The translations under genes were made by a program, and so were the position numbers. A stretch of 64,000 nt of DNA from Lewinellaceae bacterium (GTDB lineage Bacteria; Bacteroidota; Bacteroidia; Chitinophagales; Saprospiraceae). Below, in pieces: positions 36,401 through 44,291 of the stretch. A model generated the notes under the pieces. It saw only the letters and a list, made by a program, of their open reading frames with translations. It was not told where the DNA came from and made no database searches. The stretch's first letter is position 1. Each line of letters starts with the position of its first letter. The stretch is taken from positions 577,587 to 641,586 of the forward strand of contig JACJYK010000003.1 in the NCBI GenBank assembly GCA_020636135.1, read 5' to 3'.

Positions 36401-36522
36401 GGCGTGATGGAGGTATCAAAGAAAGGAAGCTCAAGCTAGCGGTACTTGCAGTGCTACCAGAAAAGGATAAACTACGGATCGACGAGATCATGGACATTAT
36501 AAAAGCTCAGCGTGATTACTAG
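33475..36522 (+). CDS. hsdR: Type I restriction endonuclease subunit HsdR
   Basis: A 1,015-residue translocase-nuclease. The N-terminal PD-(D/E)XK nuclease is intact: Asp138 in RPDVVIYVNG, Glu152 and Lys154 in VLELK. The SF2 motor has Walker A HTQGSGKSLTM (~278-287), DECH at 391-394, FTGTP, and a helicase C-terminal half with LLTGFDAP and QAICRVNR. The start is a GTG at 33475, overlapping the hsdS stop (GTGA), which fixes it and couples translation. Length is normal. It should move DNA past the bound complex and cleave unmodified DNA. Confidence 0.96.
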   Translation: MSTQSIGKLERATQNRVLKLFQQELGYDYLGDWVDETRTIPVEEDLLYNYLVNIKGYSETLANKAIEKFDRAVSTIGVGLYEANKEVYKLLRYGVNVREELGEAKENVFLIDWENPLNNEFGVAEEVTFHGKHNKRPDVVIYVNGIALGVLELKRSKVSVSEGIRQNLDNQKKDFIPKFFTTIQLVMAGSDAQGLRYGTIGTTEKYYLKWKEESDRSYDYSLDKHLAQICQKERFLELIHDFVVFDKGIKKICRPNQYFGIKAAQERVSHREGGILWHTQGSGKSLTMVWLTKWIREHVKDSRVLIITDREELDEQIEKTFLGVDEHIYRTKSGRDLLNTLNEKKPWLICSLVHKFGRRSDDSDYENYVKDIRSSLPTNFQAKGDIYVFVDECHRTQSGILHDAMKEILPDALFIGFTGTPLLKKDKAKSIEIFGSYIGRPYKFDEAVEDGVVLDLLYEARDVEQFVTDQQGIDDWFEAETKGLTDVAKVELKKRWGKMQEVLGSKARLEKIVYDIIRDFKVKPRLSTGEGNAMLVSSSVYQACRYYELFQSVGFKECAIITSYEPHHGDIKGEETGEGNPTEALKKYEVYQQMLGNRSVEEFEKEAKSKFINEPGKMKLLIVVDKLLTGFDAPSATYLYIDKSMQDHGLFQAICRVNRVDTESKTYGYIIDYKDLFMSLERSINDYTSAAFEQYDGEDIKGLLADRYEVSRNNLENALEAVIAICEPVYPPKEEPQFIGYFCGDPEDSEAIIATEERRVALYKAVVKLIRAYTEIANEMHKVGYYQEEAEKIKRQVKFYTDLRETIKRASGDWVDLKAYEGGMRQLMDMYLDAKSSRKISYFENDSLVDLISNVSEPLAEYGSKSPKEVIAETIENNVRRVIIEERQTNPKYFERMSQLLNELIRQRKEKAIAYEMYLEKIKELAEKISKPSETTSYPHTLKTNATRALFDNLGQNESMAIGVDAVIQATKLDGWRDGGIKERKLKLAVLAVLPEKDKLRIDEIMDIIKAQRDY

Positions 36523-37237
36523 GGAGCAGATCATGATTGGCAATGTGGAGATTGATGTCGTGCGCAAGGACATCAAAAACATGCATTTGGCGGTATATCC
36601 ACCAAATGGTCGCATTCGTCTTGCTGCTCCTATTAAGACCGATCATGAAGTCGTCCGGCTCTTCGCTATCTCCAAGCTGGGATGGATCAAGAAGCATGTC
36701 AAATCCTTCCAGGATCAACGACGGGAAACACCAAGAAGCTATGTTTCAGGAGAGAGCCATTATTATCAGGGCAAACGTTATTTGCTGGAGGTCATTGAGC
36801 GTAAGGGCATCAATAAGATAGAACTGAGCGGTAACAAGAAGATCAAGATGTATGTGCGTCCTGGGACAACAGAATCCATCCGTGCTCAAGTGATGAAAGA
36901 ATGGTATCGCAAGCAGCTCAAGGCTCAGATTCCAGAACTGCTGGAGAAGTGGGAGAAGATCATCGGCGTCACATCCAATGACTGGGGAGTAAAGCAAATG
37001 CGCACAAAGTGGGGAGCCTGCAATTCCGATGTCAAGCGTATCTGGTTGAATCTGGAACTGGCCAAGAAACCACCAATCTGTCTGGAATACATCATCGTCC
37101 ACGAGCTAGTGCACCTATTGGAACGTCATCATAACAACCGTTTCGGGGCGTATATGGACAAATTTATGCCCAAGTGGAGATTGTATCGGGACCAGCTCAA
37201 CGAGTTGCCTGTAGCGCATGGGGATTGGGGATATTGA
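36512..37237 (+). CDS. YgjP/SprT-like zinc metalloprotease of the restriction operon
   Basis: A 241-residue YgjP (DUF45)-type protein with the zinc motif HELVH at 197-201 followed by ERHHNNRFGAYM, giving the third ligand. The N-terminal VVRKDIKNMHLAVYPPNG block and the MRTKWGACN segment are typical. The GTG at 36512, overlapping hsdR by 11 bases, is preferred over ATG 36533 because homologues in restriction operons begin a few residues before the IMIGNVEIDVVRK segment. Such genes commonly accompany type I systems; a role in turning over the restriction complex or its DNA-bound intermediates is unproven. It is immediately followed by the IS982 insertion. Confidence 0.88.
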   Translation: MITREQIMIGNVEIDVVRKDIKNMHLAVYPPNGRIRLAAPIKTDHEVVRLFAISKLGWIKKHVKSFQDQRRETPRSYVSGESHYYQGKRYLLEVIERKGINKIELSGNKKIKMYVRPGTTESIRAQVMKEWYRKQLKAQIPELLEKWEKIIGVTSNDWGVKQMRTKWGACNSDVKRIWLNLELAKKPPICLEYIIVHELVHLLERHHNNRFGAYMDKFMPKWRLYRDQLNELPVAHGDWGY

Positions 37238-37259
37238 TGAAAACTTTAAGTTATGAATA

Positions 37260-38289
37260 ACGCGTTGAGTGGTTAAGCTGCCAAAGCATGTTTGGTTTGG
37301 TTTATAGGACGGTTGTTTAAATAATTCCAGTATTGCTTAAAAGTTTTGGCTGCAACTTTCGTAATAATCCTGATTTCAAAACCATCAAATCTTTTGGCAT
37401 AATTCTGTCTGATGGCGTATTCATCACAGTATTGAGAAAAGACCACTTCTATTGTTTTACGCTTTAATTTAAGGATTGGATTGTAAGCTTGATAGTCCTT
37501 TTGATTTCTTCGATACGGCACATGAACTTTAAGTCCGGTCTCTTCGAATAATCGTAATTGTGTGGAGTGTCCAATATATGCTCGATCTCCCAATAATTCT
37601 CGTCGATAAAGATGCTCATCGTCCATGGATATCTCTTTTAAAAAAGCATTGTCGTGGACGTTTGCAGAGGTGACTAAAAGATCTCTATATACACCTGATT
37701 CTGTGGTAATTAAATGGATTTTATAGCCAATAAAGTAACCACCCATAATCGCGTTGTAACCCTTATTGGCCAGTACCTCGTCCATTTCCGGTCTCCGGCA
37801 AGCTTTAGAAAACTTCTCCCGTATAATCTTGCAGGTAGGAACTGGGATGGAGTCTATAATAAAGGAATCATTATCGTTAACTAATGGTAATGCAAGGCGC
37901 TCCGTACATACCAAAAAGATATATCGAAGGGCCTTCTTTCTGCGGTTATACGAGGTGCGATGTACAAGGTTTGGAAATAGGAAAGGGTAGTCTTTTTGGA
38001 TCTTGGACCAGAGAAGATTTTCAGAGGTTATCTGCAAGCTCTCGGCGGCCAAAGTCAGGCTTATTATCTCCAGATCTGACATGGATGGGGCATTGGGATA
38101 GTATCGATGGTTGCCGTCAGAATCAAAACAATCTTTGGCTACTGTCTTTAGAGTCCTGCGGATTTTTGTGTAAATTGACTTGAGATCATGCATATCAGTA
38201 GTTTTAAGATTTGTCGTTATTTCTTTAAAATACTGATTTTCAAACAAATGCATGATCTTTTTTATTAATATTTCAACCACTCAACGCGT
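37260..38289 (-). mobile_element. IS982-family insertion sequence, intact, 1,030 bp
   Basis: Terminal inverted repeats ACGCGTTGAGTGGTT at 37260-37274 and its complement at 38275-38289 are perfect over 15 bp. An 8-bp direct repeat TATGAATA lies directly outside on both sides (37252-37259 and 38290-38297), a target-site duplication. One full-length transposase fills the element. The sharp ends and perfect duplication indicate a recent insertion, into the stretch between the restriction operon and the reverse transcriptase gene. Confidence 0.92.
37273..38280 (-). CDS. IS982-family transposase
   Basis: A 335-residue DDE transposase. Family features: WSKIQKDYPFLFPNL, TSYNRRKKALRYIF, the first catalytic Asp in FIIDSIPVPTCK, GGYFIGYKIHLITT, the second Asp in LLGDRAYIG, and the C-terminal Glu in KRKTIEVVFSQ. 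It spans almost the whole element and appears uninterrupted, so it should be active. The ATG at 38253 (nine codons further in) is an alternative start that leaves more room for the end repeat. Confidence 0.93.
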   Translation of the reverse strand: MVEILIKKIMHLFENQYFKEITTNLKTTDMHDLKSIYTKIRRTLKTVAKDCFDSDGNHRYYPNAPSMSDLEIISLTLAAESLQITSENLLWSKIQKDYPFLFPNLVHRTSYNRRKKALRYIFLVCTERLALPLVNDNDSFIIDSIPVPTCKIIREKFSKACRRPEMDEVLANKGYNAIMGGYFIGYKIHLITTESGVYRDLLVTSANVHDNAFLKEISMDDEHLYRRELLGDRAYIGHSTQLRLFEETGLKVHVPYRRNQKDYQAYNPILKLKRKTIEVVFSQYCDEYAIRQNYAKRFDGFEIRIITKVAAKTFKQYWNYLNNRPINQTKHALAA

Positions 38290-38297
38290 TATGAATA

Positions 38298-38563
38298 ATG
38301 CCAAAGATCTTTTCATTTCAGAAAAAACGAAATATTGGTGCTGTACAAAAAAGTAGTTGAAGTGCAACAATCAGGGGATATAGTTTTTGTTGACAATATA
38401 ATCTTTAGAGCTACAGGTTCGTCCAAAACATAAATACACCTCAGCGGAATAGTGTATTTAACTAAGATTTGTTCTTATTTCAACTTCGTTCATATCTTTA
38501 AGGGTAAGGTTGTAAATTAATATAATTGAATATTTATGATCTCTTTATTGTAATTAATACCTT
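38298..38563. other. Leader region of the reverse transcriptase gene
   Basis: Gene-free 266 bp between the IS and the RT gene. On the plus strand, 38310-38431 contains a short frame that reads like protein (EILVLYKKVVEVQQSGDI, then VFVDNIIFRATGSSKT, stop) but has no clear start, perhaps the tail of a gene disrupted before or by the IS. The last 100 bp are AT-rich and could hold the RT promoter. A non-coding RNA partner, as in several defence RTs, could lie here; no strong hairpin is evident by eye. Confidence 0.35.
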
Positions 38564-40210
38564 ATGGTAGACAACGATTTACAATTTGAAAAATGTTTTG
38601 CCCCCAAGGCAATGATGCTCTCTTGGGAAAGGGCTAACATAAGTATAGGCAGTGATGCAAAGGATTACTTTGGTATAAGTATTTATCAATCAAACATAAA
38701 GAAAAGGTTAGATCAATTGTCAGAGCGAATTTTGAATGGTAAGTATCAGCCACTTAGGCCATTCAAATACTTTGAACCTAAGAGTACCGGTACCCAGCGA
38801 ACAAAGACAGTGTTGAATATCGAAGATGCCCTTGTTTATCAAGCGATAGGAAATCATATTGCTGAATTACTATATCAGGAATTAGAGGAAACTCGTCAAT
38901 CCGTTTTCGGTAGTGTTTTAAATGCAAATGTAAAAAATGGGGTCAAATTACTAGATGAGGAAACCGAAGATTATTATTTTTTTGAATACTATGTTAATCT
39001 CTACAATAGGTTTATCGACAGTATTGAAGCAACAGTTAAGATCAAATCTATTACCCACATATTAGAAACAGACATTACAGGTTTTTTCGATGCAATTCCG
39101 CATTCAGTATTAATCCTTGAATTAAAAAAGCGAGGAGTGAGTAAACCAATATTGGATTTACTTGCAATATGTCTCAACGTGTGGTCTGGAACAAGAGATG
39201 AGATCACTCCTGGTGTAGGCATACCGCAAGGGCCAGCAGCATCATATCTATTTGCTAATATCCTTTTAGATAGACTGGATCGGTTTGTAATCAAAACCGG
39301 TGTTTATTATTACCGTTTCATGGACGATATTCGGATTTATGGCAAATCAAATAATGAACTCCTATCTATACTTGTAGGAGTTGACCGATGTCTAAAAGGA
39401 ATGTCTCTAAGTCTAAATGCTCAAAAAACTTCAATAAAATCCATTGATGACCTTGACAAGGAAAAAGATCAAATATTGGACTCATCCACTTTTGAAATCG
39501 AACTTGATGCATTAGACTTTGATCCCGAAACTAAGGAGCAAATAAAATCCGATCCTATTGGTGGAGATTCCGAAATAAAAATCATCGATAACATTTATGC
39601 TACTAAGCTTTATCAATTGTTAATCGGTAAGGCTGAAAATAATATTGGCGATTTAGTTTATGGGGAGGATAATGATGACCTATTAAGACCTACAAAAGTT
39701 AGGGAATTTCTTACACTTGCTCATGATTGGCGAAAACTGGCGCGAGCATTATCTGGAAATAGCGATTGGAAACCAGATCATTCTTTCATTCCTGTTTGGC
39801 TTAATTCCATCCCCAAATTTTATTGGAAATCAAATCATATTGTATGGAATCTGAGGTATTATAGCCTTGATGGATACTATGAAAAAATCAATGAGCTAAT
39901 AGATCACTTCAACGACTATGAGTGGATTCAATATCAATTACTTCAACTTATTGGAGAGTTAGTGCTTGATGACAAAGAAAAACAACTTGAATGTATTCGC
40001 AAAATAAATGTAACAAGCAGTCCGCTTGTTAGATTGGGCTACTATAAAGTTATGCTCCATACAATCAAGACTGATTCAAAGCTATTTGAAACATTAGCTA
40101 TCAGCCTAAAAGCTGAAGAGAATGAATTCGTGAAAAATTCAGTAATGAATGCAATACATTTGAATTTTAGCAAAATCAGTCTTGATATACTTAATAATTG
40201 GTTCCGCTAA
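38564..40210 (+). CDS. Reverse transcriptase, Abi/unknown-group type, with helical C-terminal domain
   Basis: A 548-residue RNA-directed DNA polymerase. Fingers: PLRPFKYFEPKSTGTQRTK (64-82). Motif A: ETDITGFFDAIPH (168-180) with catalytic Asp170. Motif B: GIPQGPAASYLF (219-230). Motif C: RFMDDIRIYG (251-260) with Asp254-Asp255, i.e. FMDD in place of the common YADD. Residues ~380-548 are all-helical, HEAT-like by eye, as in AbiA/AbiK-class enzymes. There is no maturase or retron RNA signature. The downstream HEPN gene starts within its stop codon (TAATG). It is most likely an anti-phage system; subgroup assignment needs a phylogeny. Confidence 0.88.
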   Translation: MVDNDLQFEKCFAPKAMMLSWERANISIGSDAKDYFGISIYQSNIKKRLDQLSERILNGKYQPLRPFKYFEPKSTGTQRTKTVLNIEDALVYQAIGNHIAELLYQELEETRQSVFGSVLNANVKNGVKLLDEETEDYYFFEYYVNLYNRFIDSIEATVKIKSITHILETDITGFFDAIPHSVLILELKKRGVSKPILDLLAICLNVWSGTRDEITPGVGIPQGPAASYLFANILLDRLDRFVIKTGVYYYRFMDDIRIYGKSNNELLSILVGVDRCLKGMSLSLNAQKTSIKSIDDLDKEKDQILDSSTFEIELDALDFDPETKEQIKSDPIGGDSEIKIIDNIYATKLYQLLIGKAENNIGDLVYGEDNDDLLRPTKVREFLTLAHDWRKLARALSGNSDWKPDHSFIPVWLNSIPKFYWKSNHIVWNLRYYSLDGYYEKINELIDHFNDYEWIQYQLLQLIGELVLDDKEKQLECIRKINVTSSPLVRLGYYKVMLHTIKTDSKLFETLAISLKAEENEFVKNSVMNAIHLNFSKISLDILNNWFR

Positions 40211-40851
40211 TGAGCTATTTAGATACATTGGAAGAAATCAAAGGTATTGTCGAGAGGACGGAAGAGTTTAATTATGCTCAACGCATTCTCCTTTTGGATA
40301 TACTGGGAGAAAAAATCCAAGTGGAAAATATGTCAGATGATAAATTTGTGGCCTACTATGAAGATGTTACAAAGTCTGAGCTAAACTTTAATTTTAAAGA
40401 CACCTTAGGAGAAGCTCCCTATAATTCTGCATCTGCTGCTGCAGCAAATTGTTTTTCTGTTGTTGACAGGTTTGATAATCTAAGGTCAGATCATTCCTTA
40501 TACCCATGGTTGACGAATGCTATTAAATTTACGGATGAGATAGTACTGCATTATATTCAAGAAGTTTGTGGAGAGGCGGTGACAAATCACCCTGATCATG
40601 GGATAGAAAGGTCGCGCTATATTCAAATCAATAGTAAGGTATATTCTGCACAAGTCGCTGGTAATAATATGAATATTTTGTTTGATGAGCGCAATAAACT
40701 TGAGCATAGGACTAAAAGAGATCAAGTAAGCGGAAGGCAAATTATAATCGTTCCAGACTATACGAAAACTAAAAAGAAAATAGAGAAGCTTTATCCCAAA
40801 GCACTTCTCTCATTTTTGAAAGCATATACAGAATTCTATGGTATAGCTTGA
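40210..40851 (+). CDS. HEPN-type protein coupled to the reverse transcriptase
   Basis: A 213-residue mostly helical protein. Residues 161-166 are RNKLEH, matching the R-X4-6-H catalytic motif of HEPN ribonucleases, on a helix followed by a basic RTKRDQ stretch. The ATG at 40210 shares bases with the RT stop (TAATG), so it is translated together with the RT; an upstream TTG at 40198 is less likely. In AbiA, RT, HEAT-like helices and a HEPN domain are in one chain; here the same parts appear as two proteins. RNase toxin activity is inferred from the motif only. Confidence 0.65.
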   Translation: MSYLDTLEEIKGIVERTEEFNYAQRILLLDILGEKIQVENMSDDKFVAYYEDVTKSELNFNFKDTLGEAPYNSASAAAANCFSVVDRFDNLRSDHSLYPWLTNAIKFTDEIVLHYIQEVCGEAVTNHPDHGIERSRYIQINSKVYSAQVAGNNMNILFDERNKLEHRTKRDQVSGRQIIIVPDYTKTKKKIEKLYPKALLSFLKAYTEFYGIA

Positions 40852-40879
40852 TACACCGGAATTAACTGAGTTGTAGTAT

Positions 40880-41605
40880 CTATGATATCCGGGCCACCAC
40901 AGCCGTGTTATTATCGCTCGAATGTTCGGTACAATGTTTTTTAATCTCACAAATGATCTTCCAGGTATCCGCCATTCTGCTGACCAGGGTGGAAAGTCCC
41001 TCGTTCGTCCATGACTCCAATACACCATCGCTACATACCATAATAATGTCCCCATTATCAACTGACTTAAGTTGAGTAACGGATGCTTTCACCTGGTGAT
41101 CTTTCTTCCCTTGCAAAATCCGGGTAATAACATTGCGTTTTGGGTGATCGGTAGCCTGCTCTGGTGTGATTATGCCAGCATCAATAAGTTCTTGAACAAA
41201 GGAGTGGTCTTTGCTCACCCATTTTATAGTCCCATCTGCTGCAAAATGATAAATCCGGCTGTCTCCAATATGTATGGCATAGATTTGATCTTCAACCTGG
41301 ACTACCATGGCCAGGGTAGCTCCCAGCCCGTGGGACTCAGGATTTTCTCTGACCTGCTCCCATAAAGTCTGCAAGATAGCAGAAGTTAGGTTTTGAGCCC
41401 ATGCCGGGATGTCATGCCCACCAGGAGGATTGTTTGTCAAGAAGGATTTTGTGACACTGCTTACGATTTCAGAAGCTTTATCCCCTTTAGCCAATCCACC
41501 GACACCGTCTGATACCAATAGATAATTTAAGCCACAGGACCAATGATCTTCCTGGAAGTCCCTTTTACCTTGATGGGTGTAGTAGGATATTGAGGTTAGT
41601 TGCAT
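40880..41605 (-). CDS. PP2C-family protein serine/threonine phosphatase
   Basis: A 241-residue PP2C phosphatase with all main metal-binding blocks: QEDHW near the N terminus, LLVSDGVGGLAKGDKAS, IHIGDSRIYHF, MVCSDGVLESW and the final SDNNTAVV. It is a compact stand-alone domain like Stp/PrpC enzymes that reverse Hanks-type kinase signalling. The stop of the convergent HEPN gene is 28 bp away. It follows the kinase gene by 42 bp on the same strand, so kinase and phosphatase probably form one operon and act on the same substrates. Confidence 0.92.
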   Translation of the reverse strand: MQLTSISYYTHQGKRDFQEDHWSCGLNYLLVSDGVGGLAKGDKASEIVSSVTKSFLTNNPPGGHDIPAWAQNLTSAILQTLWEQVRENPESHGLGATLAMVVQVEDQIYAIHIGDSRIYHFAADGTIKWVSKDHSFVQELIDAGIITPEQATDHPKRNVITRILQGKKDHQVKASVTQLKSVDNGDIIMVCSDGVLESWTNEGLSTLVSRMADTWKIICEIKKHCTEHSSDNNTAVVARIS

Positions 41606-41647
41606 TATCTAAATATTTCTTCTGTAAAAGAATAAAAGCGCCATAGC

Positions 41648-43594
41648 TTAAGTCCTACACAAACGAAATCCAATATGGTCGCGGCGTAACAACCAGAAAT
41701 CATCTCCGTAGTAGTTCCGATAGGCAACCTGGCAGAGCCTTGCATTATAGCGAAAGGCTCCGCCGCGGATCACCGGAGTGATAATGCCTGGGACATCATA
41801 GTGGTTGCTCGTATATTCCAATACATTGCCACTCATGTCGTGCAAGCCATAGCCGTTCGGAAGTTTTTGTCCTACCGGGTGCGTTTTTCCTCCACTGTTG
41901 TCCCTAAACCATCCCACATCATTAAGGTCGTTGCTACCGGCAAACTTAGTCCCGTCTGCTCCACCTGCCCTCGCAGCATATTCCCACTCTTCTTCCGTAG
42001 GTAACCTGTATTGCTCACCACTTAGTCGATTTAGCTTTTGAATAAATATAACTAAATATGATTGGCCTATTTGCTCTACCGGACACCGGGCACACCCTTT
42101 ATTTCGACTTGGATTCTCTCCCATAATTGCTTCCCATTGCTCCTGCGTCACCTCATACTTACCCATGTAGAACATTCTGACACTTATCTGCCGGGCAGGC
42201 TTCATATCATCACAATTATCTCCCTGCTCAGATGTACAGCCGATCATACAACTGCCTCCCGGGATAGGTACCATTGAGGCTTTAATCTCTGCTGCGGCTT
42301 TTCCTGATGCAGTTAATACATTCTCTGGACAGCCATTGTTTTTAGCTACCCCGAATTCAGTTGGGCATATATCCTTTATGTCTGGTACATCATCGCCGTC
42401 ACTATCATTCTCAAGCCTCTTAGGGTTTAGACTATTCATAATATCGATGCCAGTCAACTCCCATTCAACCCAAGTCCGACCATCCGAGTCCTTTGGCATT
42501 TCAGGTGCTTTCTTTGGAGAATTTTGAATAATTACATCTCTAGTTTTACTTCCGGACAAACCTTGCAATAAGAAATATCCTCCTACGCCAATCAGAAAGA
42601 ACAAAGGCAACACCCACCAAAACTTATGGAGAGGACTAGGTGATGCGGTAGCAGGTTGAGGATCTGTCTTTTCTGCTACGATCGTCTCTTCATTGCTAAG
42701 TATTGGCGTTTCCCTAGCAGGTTTTTCTCCAGGGGACTTCCACGACCCTCCCGCGATAATTTCCTGCACATCTTTGACCGTTTTTACTCTCTGCATAGGA
42801 TCCGCTATCAGACACGCATTGATTACCCGCTGCCAGGGTTGCGGTACGCTTTTGATCGCTTCCGGTATAGCTGCCCGGTTGATCTTTTTTACAATCTCAG
42901 CCTGGGCTGTCTCCGTACCGGTATCCGACTCAGGGGTAAAAGGTGTTCTCCCTACAAACAACTCATACAACACCACGCCCAAACTCCAAAGATCTACGTT
43001 CTTTCGTATTTCCTCGCCTGCCAGCTGCTCGGGGGCCACATACAGCAAACTACCTCCCGCAAAACTATTGCTGAAGTAACTCTTATCCGTATCGGCAAAC
43101 TGCTTGCTCAATCCAAAATCGGCGATCTTGGGGACCAAATCACCCTTGTATCCCCGGGTCATCAGGATATTGCTGCTTTTAAGATCACGATGGACGATAT
43201 GGTGCCTATGCAAGTGATCGATACCTTCGATAATTCCTTGGGCAATATTTTCCTTTTCTACCTCGGAAAGGATTTCTGACTGGATTAGTTGGGTGAGGTT
43301 GCCATCGGGATAATACTGCAGAATACCGTAATCAAAGATACCATTGGGCATCTTGAAGCGGTAACAAACCTCATAATGAGCGATGTTTTTATGTTCTGGA
43401 AGTTCGGTGGCGAGCTCTACTTCCTTAAGCAAACTAAGTGATTCCTGGCCCTTTTTGACTTGCGACACTTTAAGAGCCACATGTCTATTTCTGACTTCAT
43501 CAAACGCTTTGTACACGGTGCCAAAGCCACCACCTCCTAATTCGTCTTTCTCGATGTCGTATTTGTACCGGGAGAAAAAAGCTTCTTGGTTCAT
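41648..43594 (-). CDS. Transmembrane Hanks-type kinase fused to a FGE-sulfatase domain
   Basis: A 648-residue membrane protein. Residues 10-280: active-looking Ser/Thr kinase with GGGGFG (20-25), Lys42, HRDLKSSN (135-142), DFG (159-161) and APEQ (187-190). One transmembrane helix at ~325-343. A Ca-binding thrombospondin-3-like stretch SDGDDVPDIKDICP (398-411). Residues ~441-648: formylglycine-generating-enzyme-type domain (MVPIPGGSCMIGC, YEVTQEQWEAIMG, LPTEEEWEYAARAGG, IGFRLCRT). The place of the catalytic Cys pair holds only CQVAYRN, so this domain is more likely a sensor or binding module than an enzyme. Kinase inside, FGE outside is the expected topology. Operon with PP2C. Confidence 0.9.
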   Translation of the reverse strand: MNQEAFFSRYKYDIEKDELGGGGFGTVYKAFDEVRNRHVALKVSQVKKGQESLSLLKEVELATELPEHKNIAHYEVCYRFKMPNGIFDYGILQYYPDGNLTQLIQSEILSEVEKENIAQGIIEGIDHLHRHHIVHRDLKSSNILMTRGYKGDLVPKIADFGLSKQFADTDKSYFSNSFAGGSLLYVAPEQLAGEEIRKNVDLWSLGVVLYELFVGRTPFTPESDTGTETAQAEIVKKINRAAIPEAIKSVPQPWQRVINACLIADPMQRVKTVKDVQEIIAGGSWKSPGEKPARETPILSNEETIVAEKTDPQPATASPSPLHKFWWVLPLFFLIGVGGYFLLQGLSGSKTRDVIIQNSPKKAPEMPKDSDGRTWVEWELTGIDIMNSLNPKRLENDSDGDDVPDIKDICPTEFGVAKNNGCPENVLTASGKAAAEIKASMVPIPGGSCMIGCTSEQGDNCDDMKPARQISVRMFYMGKYEVTQEQWEAIMGENPSRNKGCARCPVEQIGQSYLVIFIQKLNRLSGEQYRLPTEEEWEYAARAGGADGTKFAGSNDLNDVGWFRDNSGGKTHPVGQKLPNGYGLHDMSGNVLEYTSNHYDVPGIITPVIRGGAFRYNARLCQVAYRNYYGDDFWLLRRDHIGFRLCRT

Positions 43595-43815
43595 CTTCTT
43601 GACTTATATTACATGTTGGTATTATATAACATTGGTACAACATCTTATAGGCAGTAAATAGCCACTAATTTTATTGGTTTTCAATTATTATGTTTTGTCA
43701 ATCCTTCTCGCTCACTTTCTTTTCTATACTCTTTGTAGCTGATATTGTCCTATCTTATCATAAAGTAATAAAGTTAGATAATCATTGAAAAGGGGGTGGT
43801 ATTCAATTTATTTTT

Positions 43816-44247
43816 ATGCAGGAGAACTGTTTTAATTCAATTTTTATGGATGGATACAATCAAGAAACCCTGGAAACATACACTGCCACTGTATCCCTGG
43901 GTCAGGAAGATGGCTATACCCAGAGAATCATTTTGGGAGACGATTACATTCATGCCATCCAAGCTTATCAGCATGACCTTAGGAGTACTAAGGAAATCTA
44001 TCTCTCTGTAAGCATAAGTGAAAGCCGTATTATCCTTGGTGGACAAAACGAGCCACACATCCGTTTGGAAATCATCAACTACCCGCGTTTTCCCTTGAAG
44101 CAAGAGGTTTTCAAATCCGAAGTGATTGCCATGGTGGATCATTTGATGGAAACCTTCCATCAAAACCGAACGGTGATCGTCTTCACGGATGAAACCGTTA
44201 TGTTGCAAAAGACTGAAGAAGTAGATCCGAGAATTGAATCATATTGA
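43816..44247 (+). CDS. Small protein of unknown function, divergent from the kinase
   Basis: A 143-residue soluble-looking protein without signal peptide or membrane helix. It has an alternating beta-strand first half (YTATVSLGQEDGYTQRIILG, IYLSVSISESRIILGG) and a helix near residues 105-120. I do not recognise a family. It shares a ~220-bp divergent upstream region with the kinase gene, so it may belong to the kinase/PP2C module. Start could be ATG 43816 or the Met eleven codons later. Confidence 0.55.
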   Translation: MQENCFNSIFMDGYNQETLETYTATVSLGQEDGYTQRIILGDDYIHAIQAYQHDLRSTKEIYLSVSISESRIILGGQNEPHIRLEIINYPRFPLKQEVFKSEVIAMVDHLMETFHQNRTVIVFTDETVMLQKTEEVDPRIESY

Positions 44248-44291
44248 TTGTCTAAAGCAAAGGATGACTCATCAGAATGGTTTTTCCATTA

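Noticed and set aside
38298..38563. Retron-type msr/msd RNA upstream of the reverse transcriptase
   Set aside because: No long inverted repeat or conserved hairpin set is visible by eye, and the RT lacks the retron NAXXH and VTG-type motifs; RT motif C is FMDD.
42656..43279. Plus-strand ORF of 207 codons
   Set aside because: Antisense to the kinase domain, which has complete catalytic motifs.
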